46,352 bases of DNA from Acidobacteriota bacterium (GCA_020845575.1 JADLFL010000029.1:1-46352), one strand, 5' to 3'; positions 33,607 through 43,987 are shown, numbered from the stretch's first letter. The notes: generated by a model not told the origin, from the sequence alone. Translations and numbers: made by a program.

Positions 33607-34343
33607 ACGGTCACGACGAGCATCCCGTACGCATGACGGCGGTCGCGTCGCGACCGCTGCCATGGTCGCATCTCGCCGTGCGTGAAGCGGTGGTGCTGCC
33701 CACGCTGCTGATCCTCGTCTCGGCGGGTGGCGGCTTCCGCTCCGGCGTGACCGACGGCGCGTGGCGATTCCTTCCGCCGACGCCCATGGCGCTCGTGCTC
33801 GGCATCCTGCTGCTCGGCGTGCTCGTCCGCACCGGTGTCGTGGCGCCGTGGGTGCTCGTCGGACCGCAGCGACAGGGACTGGCCAACGCCAACGGTGCCG
33901 TGCTGCTCGTCACGCTGCTCGTGGCGTCCGCACAGATCTTCACCGCACTGTCACCCGAGTCCGGACTCCTGTCGGTGCTCGCCGCCGTGTTCTTCCTGCT
34001 GCTGCTCGTCAACACGCTCGCGGCGCGCCCCACGCGCGCACGTGCGATGCAGAGCCTCGGCGTGGTCCTGCTGTCGGCGTTCGTCCTGAAGTACGTGGTA
34101 CTCGACGCGCTCTACGCACCCGCCGGCAGCCTTGCGCGCAAGGTCGTGACGACGCTGCTCGAAGGCGTGTCGCTCGGCGCATTGGGCTACACGCCGCATG
34201 GACCGGCGACGGCGTACGTGACGTTCGTGGTGATCCTGGCGTACCTGTTCGCCCTCGTGCTGTTGCCGGGTGAGGACACGCGCGTCAGCGAGCGGCCCAC
34301 CACTGACGCACGGCTCGTGCGGCCAGATCGGGACGATCGCTGA
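33603..34343 (+). CDS. Multi-pass membrane protein, unknown
   Basis: 246 residues with about six hydrophobic helices (VVLPTLLILVSAGGGF; MALVLGILLLGVLV; GAVLLVTLLVASAQIFTAL; LLSVLAAVFFLLLLVNTLA; AYVTFVVILAYLFALVLL). No motif of a known transporter seen. Coupled by ATGA to the TPR-like gene before it. The last 59 bases overlap the 3' end of the convergent phosphodiesterase gene on the other strand; the overlapping codons encode a charged tail ([18 protein letters not shown]) that may be dispensable. Confidence 0.75.
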   Translation: MNGHDEHPVRMTAVASRPLPWSHLAVREAVVLPTLLILVSAGGGFRSGVTDGAWRFLPPTPMALVLGILLLGVLVRTGVVAPWVLVGPQRQGLANANGAVLLVTLLVASAQIFTALSPESGLLSVLAAVFFLLLLVNTLAARPTRARAMQSLGVVLLSAFVLKYVVLDALYAPAGSLARKVVTTLLEGVSLGALGYTPHGPATAYVTFVVILAYLFALVLLPGEDTRVSERPTTDARLVRPDRDDR

Positions 34344-35082
34344 TCAGTCCGCGCACGCCCCAGTCGAGCAGGCGCGTCATGTCGGCGGGGTCGTCCACGG
34401 TCCAGACGGCAACAGGCAGACCCGCCCGCGTGGCGGCGCGCACCAGTCGCGGCGAGACCACACGCAGGCGGCCCGCCTTCTCCGGTGCCTGGATCGCCTG
34501 AAACGCCGTGTGTCGCGGCGCACATGCGGCCCACGATCGATAGAGGAACCAGCGGATCTCTTCGCGCGCCGCGCTGGACACGATGTCGGCGCCCTCCGCA
34601 CGCGCCGTGCGGACCACCGCGTCCTCGAACCCCGCGAAGCAGATGCGATCGATCGCTCCGGCAGCACGCGCGACGGCGACGGCCTGCCGGGCGACGTCGG
34701 GGTCGCGCCCCTTCAACTCCATGACGATCGGGATGTCCTGATAGCGCGCGAGCACCTCGTCGAGTCGCGGGATGGTGCAGCCCCTGCCGCGCCACGCCTG
34801 GCCGTCGATGTCCGTGAAGTGCCAGCCGGCGTCGAGTTGCGCCAGCGCGTCGGCGGTCTGTGCCGAGAGTGGTCCGCTGCCGTTGGTCGTGCGTTCGAGC
34901 GTCTCGTCGTGGTGCACCATCACCACGCCATCGCGTGACAACCGCACGTCGAACTCCAGCCCGTCGGCCCCGCACGCCAGCCCGTTGTCGAAGGCCGCGA
35001 TGGTGTTCTCCGGCCGCAGTCGCGACCCGCCGCGATGGGCGAAGACCAGGGGATGGTCGTGGGAAAGGACAGCGTGGGTCAT
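34285..35082 (-). CDS. Glycerophosphodiester phosphodiesterase
   Basis: 265 residues, a compact GDPD TIM barrel. Catalytic motifs are present: [18 protein letters not shown] at the N-terminus, [12 protein letters not shown] (metal-binding Glu and Asp) and [15 protein letters not shown] (second catalytic His), with [14 protein letters not shown] and GLISDRPD near the end. No signal peptide, so probably cytoplasmic. It releases sn-glycerol 3-phosphate from phospholipid head-group diesters, which links it loosely to glpFK in the window. The ATG overlaps the folE stop as ATGA. Confidence 0.93.
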   Translation of the reverse strand: MTHAVLSHDHPLVFAHRGGSRLRPENTIAAFDNGLACGADGLEFDVRLSRDGVVMVHHDETLERTTNGSGPLSAQTADALAQLDAGWHFTDIDGQAWRGRGCTIPRLDEVLARYQDIPIVMELKGRDPDVARQAVAVARAAGAIDRICFAGFEDAVVRTARAEGADIVSSAAREEIRWFLYRSWAACAPRHTAFQAIQAPEKAGRLRVVSPRLVRAATRAGLPVAVWTVDDPADMTRLLDWGVRGLISDRPDLAARAVRQWWAAR

Positions 35083-35618
35083 CCGGCCAGCTTCAGGAAC
35101 TCCGCCCGCGTCCGGGCATCGCTGCGGAAGGTGCCGAGCATGGCGCTGGTGACGGTGGCTGAATTCTGCTTCTCCACGCCGCGCATCGCCATGCACAGGT
35201 GCGTGCCCTGCATGATCACGCCAACGCCCAGGGGATCGACAATCTCGCGGATGCACTCGGCGATCTCGTTCGTGAGGCGCTCCTGCACCTGGAGGCGGCG
35301 GCTGAAGACGTCCACCAGCCTGGGGATCTTGCTGAGCCCCACCACGCGCGTGCGCGGGATGTAGGCCACGTGGCACTTGCCGAAGAACGGCAGCATGTGG
35401 TGCTCACAGAGGCTGTAGAAGTCGATGTCCTTCACGATGACCATCTCGCTGTAGTCCACCGTGAAGAGCGCGCCGTTGATGATCTGGCTGACGTCAGCCG
35501 CATATCCGCCGGTCAGGAACCGCAGCGACTTCTCCACCCGCTCGGGCGTCCTGCGCAGCCCCTCCCTGTCAGGATCCTCGCCAAGTTGTTCCAGCAGGGT
35601 CCGGATGAGCGTCTGCAT
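35079..35618 (-). CDS. folE: GTP cyclohydrolase I
   Basis: 179 residues, the usual short bacterial length. GTP-CH-I signatures: [14 protein letters not shown], the zinc site [20 protein letters not shown] and [11 protein letters not shown], and [20 protein letters not shown]. It turns GTP into 7,8-dihydroneopterin triphosphate for folate or pterin (and queuosine) synthesis. First gene of a pair with the phosphodiesterase. No riboswitch was recognised upstream. Confidence 0.97.
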   Translation of the reverse strand: MQTLIRTLLEQLGEDPDREGLRRTPERVEKSLRFLTGGYAADVSQIINGALFTVDYSEMVIVKDIDFYSLCEHHMLPFFGKCHVAYIPRTRVVGLSKIPRLVDVFSRRLQVQERLTNEIAECIREIVDPLGVGVIMQGTHLCMAMRGVEKQNSATVTSAMLGTFRSDARTRAEFLKLAG

Positions 35619-35673
35619 CAGGCCAGTCTACCGGATCGGACGTCGGTCTTCCCGGCCTGCCCGGCCCCACCCA

Positions 35674-36027
35674 TCAGCGCGCGGCGAGCGACTGAATCCG
35701 GGCGGCGGTGGCAAACGCGTCAAAGTAGCGCTGCAGGGACGCAGCCGTCGAGGCGTACTCGTTGGGGCCGGCGAAGAAGTCCACTACCACTTCGCGCATC
35801 CTGGCGATTTCGCGCAATCGTGCCGGCGTTTGACGATGGCGAGGGTCCGCCATGGTCAGGTCGATCAACTCGAGCGCGCGATGGAACGCGTTGCGTGACA
35901 GGTCGGTGTTCCGACCGGACCACTTGTTGGCGCGGCTGATCTCGCTGCCGACGTTCCCCAACTGCTCGCAGAGCGTGAGTCCGTACCAGCGCCCCGCTGC
36001 CAGATCACGATGGCGAGGTTCGGTCAC
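35674..36027 (-). CDS. Small hypothetical protein coupled to DUF5674
   Basis: 117 residues from a GTG at 36027 that overlaps the stop of the DUF5674 gene as GTGA. All-helical appearance (RYGL-like start GRWYGLTLCEQLGNVGSEIS; then NAFHRALELIDLTMADPRH; ARMREVVVDFFAGPNEY). No signal or membrane segment. The tight coupling suggests that the two proteins work together, in the style of small two-gene modules, but no toxin or nuclease motif is visible. Confidence 0.7.
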   Translation of the reverse strand: MTEPRHRDLAAGRWYGLTLCEQLGNVGSEISRANKWSGRNTDLSRNAFHRALELIDLTMADPRHRQTPARLREIARMREVVVDFFAGPNEYASTAASLQRYFDAFATAARIQSLAAR

Positions 36028-36371
36028 CGGCGCACCAACCGTTCCACCAGCCGCACGATGGCCTCCTGGGTAGCAGGGTCGTCCACGCTCCTGGACCGGT
36101 TCCCGAACGACGGCCGCAGATTGATCACCGAGTCGAACTCGAGCCAGTCGGCACCGGACATGTCCGGGTACAGGTTGATGCCCCACAGGTCGTGTTGTTG
36201 CGCTCCTTCCGCCAGGAGCGCGGCCTCCTGATCCGCGTGAAGTTCGGCATCGACCAGCATCACGTCCCGGCGCAGATCGACTACCGCCTTGACCAGATCC
36301 CCGAATCGCCCAGCGGCCATTGCGCGGAGGTCGTCCATCGTCGTGGGTGTGTCTGGCGTGACGCGTCGCAT
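36024..36371 (-). CDS. DUF5674 family protein
   Basis: 115 residues. The family's conserved run is present: FGDLVKAVVDLRRDVMLVD, ELHADQEAALLAEG, HDLWGINLYPD, then DWLEFDSVINLRPS and NRSRSVDDPA. This matches DUF5674 (ELHAD.E..Ll..Gs.Q.dLWGINlyP). Function unknown. Start at the ATG at 36371 (MRRVTPDT); the longer frame to 36473 is unlikely because it overlaps the divergent gene. Followed by its coupled small partner. Confidence 0.85.
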   Translation of the reverse strand: MRRVTPDTPTTMDDLRAMAAGRFGDLVKAVVDLRRDVMLVDAELHADQEAALLAEGAQQHDLWGINLYPDMSGADWLEFDSVINLRPSFGNRSRSVDDPATQEAIVRLVERLVRR

Positions 36372-36441
36372 CTGGTGAACGCGATTGTAGCGGAGGCGGT
36401 CCGGGTTACGATCCGTCGCACGGTGGTCCAGCAGGGTTCGG

Positions 36442-37200
36442 ATGCGCGTCTGCCTCAAGTCTGTCTCGGTCACGGCTGCGATGGTGCTCTGCGTGTCTCC
36501 GCACGCGGCGGGACAGACGCTTGCGGCGGCCGATGCGCTCTACGCGCGGCGTGACGATCCCGTTGCCGCACGACAGGCCGCCGAGCACTACCTGACGCAC
36601 CACAGGACCGCTCCGCAGGACTTCGTGGGGAGCTGGAAGCTGGCGCGCATGAGCTACTTCCTCGGCACGCAGGGGCGTGACGCCGAGCGCCGCATGTGGC
36701 TCGAGACCGGCATGGCCGCGGCGGCCGACGCGATTGCGCTCAACGAGACGCGTCCCGAAGGCCATTTCTGGATGGCCGCCACCATGGGCGCGCTCGCCGA
36801 GTCGTACGGCCTGCGTCAGGGACTCAGGTACCGCACACGCATCAAGCAGGCGCTGGAGCGCGTCCTGATCATCGACCCGAGCTACATGGAGGGATCCGCG
36901 GACCGGGCCCTCGGCCGCTGGTACCACAAGGTGCCCGGCCTCTTCGGCGGCAGCGCCGCCAGGGCCGAACAGCACCTGCGCAAGGCGCTGACCTACGCCC
37001 CGCAATCCTCCGTCACGCTGTACTTCCTCGGCGAACTCTACGAGACCGAGGGCCGTCCGGCCGAGGCACGCCGCCTGTATCAGCAGGTGCTCGAAACGCC
37101 GGTTCACAAGGAGTACGGTCCGGAAGACCGCCTGTACAAGTCGCGCGCGCAGGCCAGGCTCCAGGCACTCGGCAGGGGACGCACGACGGGCCGGCGATGA
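36442..37200 (+). CDS. Exported TPR protein resembling TatT/TRAP-associated component
   Basis: 252 residues with a signal peptide (VSVTAAMVLCVSPHAAGQ). Helical repeats follow: AADALYARRDDPVAARQAAEHY, GAL AESYGLRQGL-type turn, RIKQALERVLIIDPSY, and a clear TPR near the end (TLYFLGELYETEGRPAEARR). The LFGGSAARAEQHLRKAL segment is typical of TatT-like (TRAP transporter T-component) proteins, which are periplasmic and form ligand-binding rings. No TRAP transporter genes are nearby, so the role is open. Terminated by the hairpin at 37230. Confidence 0.78.
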   Translation: MRVCLKSVSVTAAMVLCVSPHAAGQTLAAADALYARRDDPVAARQAAEHYLTHHRTAPQDFVGSWKLARMSYFLGTQGRDAERRMWLETGMAAAADAIALNETRPEGHFWMAATMGALAESYGLRQGLRYRTRIKQALERVLIIDPSYMEGSADRALGRWYHKVPGLFGGSAARAEQHLRKALTYAPQSSVTLYFLGELYETEGRPAEARRLYQQVLETPVHKEYGPEDRLYKSRAQARLQALGRGRTTGRR

Positions 37201-37229
37201 CGTGAGCCGTCGGCGCAGGCGACCGGACG

Positions 37230-37265
37230 CACGAAGGGCGGGACCATCTGGCCCCGCCCTTCGTG
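37230..37265. terminator. Bidirectional hairpin terminator between convergent genes
   Basis: Perfect 13-bp stem CACGAAGGGCGGG / CCCGCCCTTCGTG around a 10-nt loop, between the TPR gene (ending 37200) and the TonB receptor gene (ending 37306 on the other strand). Confidence 0.88.
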
Positions 37266-37305
37266 TCTCTACGGAGGTCCCGGCGCATGGCGCCGGCGTC
37301 TCGCC

Positions 37306-40301
37306 CTAGAAGCCGAGACGGACGCCCAGATACAGGCGGCGCGGCTGGACCCACACGAGCGGGTCGCCGAAGGCGATGGCGCCGCGGCCCGTCACGATGT
37401 CCTGATTACGCATGCTGCCCTGGTTGTCGGTGACGTTGAAGATGTCCAGGAAGAACTCTGGCTTGAAGGTGCTGTCGGTCTTCCGGTACGAGAGGCGCAG
37501 ATCGAGCTGCCCCCACGACGGGTTGTCGAGCGAACCGACGGCGTTGGGTTCGAGCCACTGTTCGAGTGCGCCGCCCCACACGTAAGGCGTACTCACCTGT
37601 TCGGGCAGGTTACGGGCACCCCAGATCTCCGTGCGGCTCGAGATGGAGCCCGAGTTCCAGCGGTAACCACCGCCGACCTCGAGGTTGAACGGGAACGTGT
37701 AGGAACCCGCGATCTTCAGCAGGTGCGGGATGCTCCCGGGCTGACGCGCCCACTGGTGCGGCGCGCGCGGGTCGAGGAAGAGCACGTCGCCCTGGTAGTC
37801 GGCGTTCGAGTCCGAGTTCGTGTTGCCGTAGGCGTGGCTGTACGTGTAGCTGACCAGCGCCTGCCAGCGATCGGCGTAGCGCTTCCGGAAGTTCAGTTCC
37901 AGGCCCTTGTAGTCGCGCTTGCCGCCCGCGAGGGTGGCGATCACGAAGTTGGAGCCCGGGTTCCTGTCGTAGCCGAAGTAGTCGAGGCCGAGCCAGAGCG
38001 AGTCGGGCGCGTTGATGTCGCCGTACGCCTGGCTGCCGTCCGTCGCGTACGCGTAGAGCGACAGGTCGTAGTCCTCGAGGATGTCGCGCGTCGGGCGGTA
38101 CACGAAGTTGGTGCCGAAGCTCATGTTCTTGCCGAGATCCACCTCGTAACCGACGAGGAAGTCGTCGGTGTACGGCGTCTTGGTGGTCGGGGCGAAGAAC
38201 GCGTCCTGCTGCACCGGGCCGCCACGGATGCGGTAGGTGAGCCACTGGTCGTTGATGTAGACCTGCTCATGGCTGATGGCGCCGGTGAGCGTGCCGGCGA
38301 AGTTGGTCATGCCCATGCGGACCGGGTCGTAGTAGCGGCCGTAGTAGAACGACGCCTTGTGCCTGCCGTTGCCGAGCACGTCGTAGGTGGCGCTGAGGCG
38401 CGGCGCGATGTTCCAGTCGAACGTGTAGATGTTCTCACCGGTCGTCGCGAAGTGGCGCCACTGCTCGGCACGCACGCCGAGGTTGAGCGTCAGGCGGCCG
38501 AGCGAGACCTGATCCTGTACGAAGAGCGTGGCGCCCTTTGTCTGCGTGAGCTGCGGACCGTCCTGCACCTGCAGCGTGCGCGAGTAGTTGATCGCGCCGT
38601 TGGGGTTGCCGTTCGTGTCGTAGTAGCTGAGTGCCGAGTTGAGCTCTGCCACGGCGATCGTCCCGTCGCCGTTCAGGTCGTAGCGGTTGTAGAACGACTG
38701 ACGGTTGGGCGCGGCGTTGATGTTCGCGATGAGGCCGGTGTAGTCGTTGGCCGCGCCGGTGTTGAACGCGCGCGCGGAGAACCCGCCGGCGGCCATCTGT
38801 CCGGCCGTCGTGCCGGCCAGGTGCGGCGCCAGCGATGCCGTATAGCCGACGTTGTTGATGCGCAGCGAGTTGCGGAAGTTCTCGGCGAGCTGGTACTCGA
38901 AACCGCCCTTGACGAGGTGCCGTCCGAAGAGCCACTGCAGCGATCCGCGGAAGGAGTTCGAGTTGCGCTCGGTGATCGAGTCGGTACCGGCCCCGCCAAG
39001 CTGTTCGTCGGCCAGCGTGCGGCTGTCGGTGCCGCGATAGACGATCGTGTTGAGCGACTCGCGGATCGTCGAGAGGGTGTTGAGGTCGGCCTGGTGCTTC
39101 TGCCACGTGAGGTCGGCCAGGACGTTCCCGAAGACGCGCGTGTAGCCGACGCTGTAGTTGTAGCCGCCCGACTCGCTGGAGGAGTTGCGCGCGTTGAGCG
39201 TGGTACGCGTCGTCGAACCCGAGATCGTCGTCGGGTCGCTCATGTAGATGCCGGTGATCGTGTCGTTCGACGTGGGCGCGTACGTGCCCTTGAGGTACCC
39301 CTGCTTGTCGGTGCGTTCGACGCTGCGCATGAACGCCTGCGTGTCCTGCGCCGTGACGTCGTCCTCGCGGTTCACCTGACGGTAGCTGCCGAAGAACCAG
39401 GCCTTGTTGGTGAGGATGGGTCCGCCGATGGTCACCGCCGTGTCGTACGACGAGAACTCGTCTGACGGCGCGTTCTTGTTCTCGCTCACCAGGCTCGCGT
39501 TCTGGAAGTAGTAGTTGACCGTGCCCTGGAACCTGTTGCTGCCCGACTTGGTCACCACGTTGGACAGCAGGCCGGCGTCCCCATGTACTCGGCCGGGATA
39601 CCGCCCGTGAGCACCTTCTGCTCCTGGATGATCTCGGTGTTCAGGTTCGAGCCGAACGTGCCGCCCACCGGGTCGGTGATGTTGATGCCGTTGAAGTAGT
39701 AGAAGTTGTCGGTCGACGTGCCGATGGTGCCGCCGACGTCGCTGTAGTTGATGCCGCCGCGCGCCGCCGGGTTACCAGCGCCCGTGGGGTCGTTGGTCGG
39801 GAACACGCTCGGCACGAACTGCAGGTAGCTCTGGTACGAGCGGCCCGTCGGGAGCGACTCGGTGAGCTGCAGCGTGATGTCGGCGCCGGTGACGGCGCTC
39901 TTGACGTCGACGACGGGCGTCTCGCTCGTGACCTGCACCGTCTCGGTGAGGCCGCCCACCGCCAGCGACACGCGCAGCGTCGTCGTCTGGCCCGACCGGA
40001 CCAGGACGTTCTCGTTACGCGTCGGCGTGAACCCCGCGAGTTCGGAGGTCACGGTGTAGCGCGCCGACGGCTCGAGACTCACCACGAGCGCACGGCCCTG
40101 CGCGTCGGTGACCGCCACGCGCTGCGACGTCACGTCAGCGCCAGACGCCGTGACGGTGACGCCCGGCATCGCCAGGCCGTCGGTATCGGTGACGAGCACC
40201 TCGATGGTGCCCACGCTCACGGCCTGTGCGCCCGCATGGGGCAGCACCGGCGAGGCGAGCAGTGCCAGCACCGCCGCACACAATCCAACAATATTCTTCA
40301 T
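37306..40301 (-). pseudogene. TonB-dependent receptor with N-terminal CarboxypepD_reg-like domain, one-base frameshift
   Basis: About 998 residues if the shift is corrected. A signal peptide (VGLCAAVLALLASPVLPHAGA) is followed by a carboxypeptidase-regulatory-like domain (GTIEVLVTDTDGLAMPGV), the TonB plug (SETPVVDVKSAVTGADITLQ) and a 22-strand-type barrel ending in the aromatic C-terminal signal LYLGVRLGF. After GGIPAEYMG the frame breaks at a run of four Cs (plus strand 39579-39582); adding one base restores DAGLLSNVVTKSGSN and the rest of the barrel. ATG at 40301 has AAGGGA at seven bases. Such receptors import siderophores, cobalamin or oligosaccharides across the outer membrane. A sequencing indel is as likely as real inactivation. 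Confidence 0.9.
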
Positions 40302-40815
40302 CGTCCATCCCTTCGAGAAGTGCGTATTCGAGACCCGCCAGAGGGGTTGTCGTCCCTTCGCCGAGCCCACAATTGCCCGCATGAGTGCAATATCGATGCC
40401 CCTTCGCGCCGGAGCGCCAGGCCGGTGCGGGTGCCGCGCGACCAGCGCTTTCGGACGCGATCGCTTCCGCGGGCGGATGCGGGTCAGGTCAGACTCATCC
40501 AATGTGACGAATGGGTGATCTGAACATTTGGATCGGCAGCGTACAGGTGTGAACCGTCCATGCCGCTACTTCAGAAGCCCTGTAAATATACATTCAAATT
40601 ATCAGATCATTGTCATTCGAAATAATGGATCTTCGACGAATTCCTTGTGGAAACTCGCGAATAGTCACGGTTTCGTCACACCAGCGATCCGGTACACACC
40701 ATGCAAGCACCGCTTCGTCCACTGGAACGGACGAGCGGTCCCAAGGCTGCCCTGTCCATCCAGAGGACCTCGATCCCGCATTCAGCGAGGTCCCGTATTT
40801 TCAGGAGGGTAGGAC
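40302..40815. promoter_or_regulatory. Divergent intergenic region between two TonB receptor genes, partly AT-rich
   Basis: 514 bases without a gene. The segment at about 40560-40690 is clearly richer in A and T than the rest of the window (for example TGTAAATATACATTC), which suits promoters and regulator binding for the two divergent receptor genes. I could not settle on a specific -35/-10 pair or operator. The rightward gene has an excellent Shine-Dalgarno AGGAGGG at 40804-40810. Confidence 0.55.
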
Positions 40816-43800
40816 ATGATTCGTCGCGCAATGTGGGTGCTGCTGGCAGCGGTGCTCTGCGCAACCCCGGCACTCGCCCAGGAGACCACGGGGGCGGTGG
40901 CTGGTACGGTCACCGACAGTTCGAAGGCGGCCATTCCGGGGGCCACGGTGAAGCTCGAGGGCGGCGCCGTCAATCAGATTCAGGTCAGCGACGGGCAGGG
41001 CCGCTACCGGTTCGCGGCGATCCCGCCGGGGACGTACCGGATGACGACCCAACTCGATGGGTTCGCGACCGGCCTGGCCGAGAGCGTGTCGGTGGCCGTC
41101 GGCCGCACGACGACCGTCGACTTCGCGCTGAGCGTCGGTGGCGTGGCCGAACAGATCACGGTGCAGGCCGACGCCGCGCGCGTGGACACGGCCCAGACCA
41201 CCATCCAGACCAACGTCACGGCGGCCACCATCGAGAACCTGCCGAAGGGCACGACGATGAGCAGCCTCTTCAAGCTGTCGCCGGCGGCACGTGCCGAGCC
41301 ACTCAGCGGCCAGTTCCAGATCGACGGCGCGAGCGGCTCGGAGAACTCGTTCATGCTCGACGGCCTCGAGACGTCGAACTACCGCACGGGGGTCCTCAAC
41401 TCCAACAACAACCTGCCTTTCGAGTTCGTGCAGGAGATGTCGATCAAGACGTCGGGGTTCAACGCCGAGTTCGGCGGCGCGACGGGCGGCGTGATCAGCG
41501 TCGTGACCCGGAGCGGGACCAACAGCTTCCGCGGCAACGCGGGGATCGAGTTCGAGCCGTCGAGTCTGGCTGGCGATCCGCGCGGCCGCCTGAATCGCTT
41601 CCGCACCGGCACGGGTGCGGCGTTCGTGCAGGTGAACGAGTACCTGAACGACAAGAAGGACGACTATTCGTACTACTACCCCATGCTGAGCCTGGGCGGT
41701 CCGATCATGCGCGACAAGTTGTGGTTCTTCGCGGGCTACGCGCCCCAGATCCACAAGGAAGAGCGCACGACGGAGTACTTCACGTCGGACCCGCGCACGC
41801 GCACGAAGACCGCCGAAGAAACCTACACGCGCACGCGCAAGGGCGAGTTCTTCATGGGCCGCCTGGACCTCCAGGCGACCAACTCGCTGCGCCTGAACGG
41901 CAGCTACACGTACAACCCGTACATCGAGGACGGTGTCTTCCCGCACAGCCAGATCTCGCTCGGCAACTTGCCGCCGACTGTCAACTTCGGCGGATCGACG
42001 GGCATCCTGACGGGTCACAACCTCACGGAGCGCCAGGGCGGCAAGCGCGACGGCGTCAACTTCAATCTCGGCGGCGACTGGACCATCGGCGGTCGAGCGC
42101 TGTTCACGTCGCGCGTGGCGCGAGGGTATCTCAACGAACTCCTCGGCTCGAAGAGCATCCCGAACGAGACCCGATACCGCTGCGTCGGCCTGGCGCCGCC
42201 GCCCGGCGCGGGGTGCTCGCTCGGCTTCGACAATCTGCCGTCGGGCAACTCCCAGATCATGGAAGACAGTTCGGAGCGCTGGACGGTCGACAACGCCATC
42301 GCGTTCGACGTGGACAATCTCGGCGGCCGCCACCAGTTCAAGGTCGGGCACCAGTTCTCGCGCGTCACCAACGCCGTGGAGTCCGGCTACACCAAGACGG
42401 GGCGCCTGGACCTGTACTACGGCTACACGATCAACGACCTGACCGGCCGCGACGACGCCGTGTCTGCCAACGCGATCGGCGCTGGGTTGTATCTCCGCTT
42501 CGGCACGGTGGGTGCCGCCTCCAACACGGCCCACTCGATCTACTTCCAGGACCGGTGGCAGCCGACCAACCGCCTGACGATCAACGCGGGCGTCCGCCTG
42601 GAGAAGGAAGACCTCCCGTCGTACAACGGCTATGCGCCGCCGATCAACTTCGGCTGGGGCGACAAGGTCGTGCCGCGTCTCGGCGTGGCGTACGACGTGA
42701 CGGGCGATGGCCGCACGAAGGCGTTCGCGAGCTTCAACAGGTTCCAGGACCGCCTCAAGTTCGAGTTGCCGCGCGGTTCGTTCGGCGGCGACTTCTACCG
42801 GGTGGACTACTTCGAGATCTTCCCGCAGAACCTCGCGTACACCTCCTTCACGCCGAGCGTCGTCCTCGGGAGCAACGCCGACGTGATGGGCGGGCAGTGC
42901 CCGATCGCGAACTCGACGGGCCTCTCGCGGTGCCAGTACGACTACCGCATCGCGTCCAACGACCCGGCCGCCGACATCTACACGGGCAAGGTGGACCCGG
43001 ATCTGAAGCCGTTCACGCAGACCGAGTGGACGGTGGGTATGGAGCGCGAGCTGATGCGCTCGACGGTCCTCAGCGTGCGCTTCAGCCGCAAGTCGGTGGA
43101 CCACGCCATCGAGGACGCCGGCTTCCCGACGCCCGAGGGATCCGAGGCCTACATCATCGGCAACCCCGGCGAGGGCCTGCACCTGGCCACCTCCAAGCAG
43201 TTCGGCTACGCGAAGACAGCCAAGCCGGAGCGCGTGTTCCGCACGCTCGAGACGCGCCTGGAGCGCCGCTTCGCCAACAACTTCCAGTACCAGCTGGCGT
43301 ACATCTTCAGCCGCCTGGAAGGCAACTACTCGGGTCTGGCCAGTTCGGACGAGAACGGCCGCACCTCGCCCGCGGTGAACCGCTTCTTCGACCTGCCGCA
43401 CCTGGGATTCACGCTCGACGGCACGCCCGACAACGGCCCGCTCGCCACGGACCGTCCGCACGTGTTCAACGCGAGCGGCGTCTACCAGTTCAACTGGGGT
43501 GATCGTCAGTCGACCAACGTGGCCGCGTTCACGACGTTCCAGTCGGGCACGCCGATGACGACGTTCTACACGTTCTACGCAACCGCCATGGCCTACGGCC
43601 GCGGCGACATGGGCCGCACGCCCATGTTCATGGCGACCGACCTCATGCTCTCGCACCGCGTGCGTCTGGGTGGCGCGAGGACACTGGCGCTCGAGTTCAA
43701 CGTCCTCAACCTGTTCGACTCGAAGCGGACGCTGGGTCTCCACAACGTCAACGCCGGCGTGAACCCGAGCATCTCGACGCTCGGTCTCAACGTGGCCGAC

Positions 43801-43965
43801 GAGCCTGAAGCGCTGAACTACATCCTCACCAACGGGATCCGTTCGAACTACGAAGCGTATCTGGCCAACGCCGCCAGTCCGCAGCGCAGGGACAGTGCCT
43901 ACGGGATGGCCAATTCGTTCCAGGGCCCCCGCACGGTCCGTGTCGGCGTGAAGTTCAACTTCTAG
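40816..43965 (+). CDS. TonB-dependent receptor with N-terminal CarboxypepD_reg-like domain
   Basis: 1049 residues. Signal peptide (MWVLLAAVLCATPALAQ), then the carboxypeptidase-regulatory-like fold (TGAVAGTVTDSSKAAIPGA; IPPGTYRMTTQLDGF), the plug domain (QMDGA-type segment IDGASGSENSFMLDGLETS; GGVISVVTRSGTNSFRG) and a long outer-membrane barrel ending in the aromatic signal VRVGVKFNF. This is the OMP_b-brl/Oar-like receptor type expanded in Acidobacteria. The substrate is unknown. The ATG at 40816 has AGGAGGG six bases upstream. It ends at a strong terminator. The minus-strand receptor gene lies divergently upstream. Confidence 0.95.
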   Translation: MIRRAMWVLLAAVLCATPALAQETTGAVAGTVTDSSKAAIPGATVKLEGGAVNQIQVSDGQGRYRFAAIPPGTYRMTTQLDGFATGLAESVSVAVGRTTTVDFALSVGGVAEQITVQADAARVDTAQTTIQTNVTAATIENLPKGTTMSSLFKLSPAARAEPLSGQFQIDGASGSENSFMLDGLETSNYRTGVLNSNNNLPFEFVQEMSIKTSGFNAEFGGATGGVISVVTRSGTNSFRGNAGIEFEPSSLAGDPRGRLNRFRTGTGAAFVQVNEYLNDKKDDYSYYYPMLSLGGPIMRDKLWFFAGYAPQIHKEERTTEYFTSDPRTRTKTAEETYTRTRKGEFFMGRLDLQATNSLRLNGSYTYNPYIEDGVFPHSQISLGNLPPTVNFGGSTGILTGHNLTERQGGKRDGVNFNLGGDWTIGGRALFTSRVARGYLNELLGSKSIPNETRYRCVGLAPPPGAGCSLGFDNLPSGNSQIMEDSSERWTVDNAIAFDVDNLGGRHQFKVGHQFSRVTNAVESGYTKTGRLDLYYGYTINDLTGRDDAVSANAIGAGLYLRFGTVGAASNTAHSIYFQDRWQPTNRLTINAGVRLEKEDLPSYNGYAPPINFGWGDKVVPRLGVAYDVTGDGRTKAFASFNRFQDRLKFELPRGSFGGDFYRVDYFEIFPQNLAYTSFTPSVVLGSNADVMGGQCPIANSTGLSRCQYDYRIASNDPAADIYTGKVDPDLKPFTQTEWTVGMERELMRSTVLSVRFSRKSVDHAIEDAGFPTPEGSEAYIIGNPGEGLHLATSKQFGYAKTAKPERVFRTLETRLERRFANNFQYQLAYIFSRLEGNYSGLASSDENGRTSPAVNRFFDLPHLGFTLDGTPDNGPLATDRPHVFNASGVYQFNWGDRQSTNVAAFTTFQSGTPMTTFYTFYATAMAYGRGDMGRTPMFMATDLMLSHRVRLGGARTLALEFNVLNLFDSKRTLGLHNVNAGVNPSISTLGLNVADEPEALNYILTNGIRSNYEAYLANAASPQRRDSAYGMANSFQGPRTVRVGVKFNF

Positions 43966-43987
43966 ACCGACGCGTCGCTCTCCGACA

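Noticed and set aside
40801..43743. 980-codon open frame antisense to the plus-strand TonB receptor
   Set aside because: Same reason: shadow of a well-supported gene with no recognisable domain.
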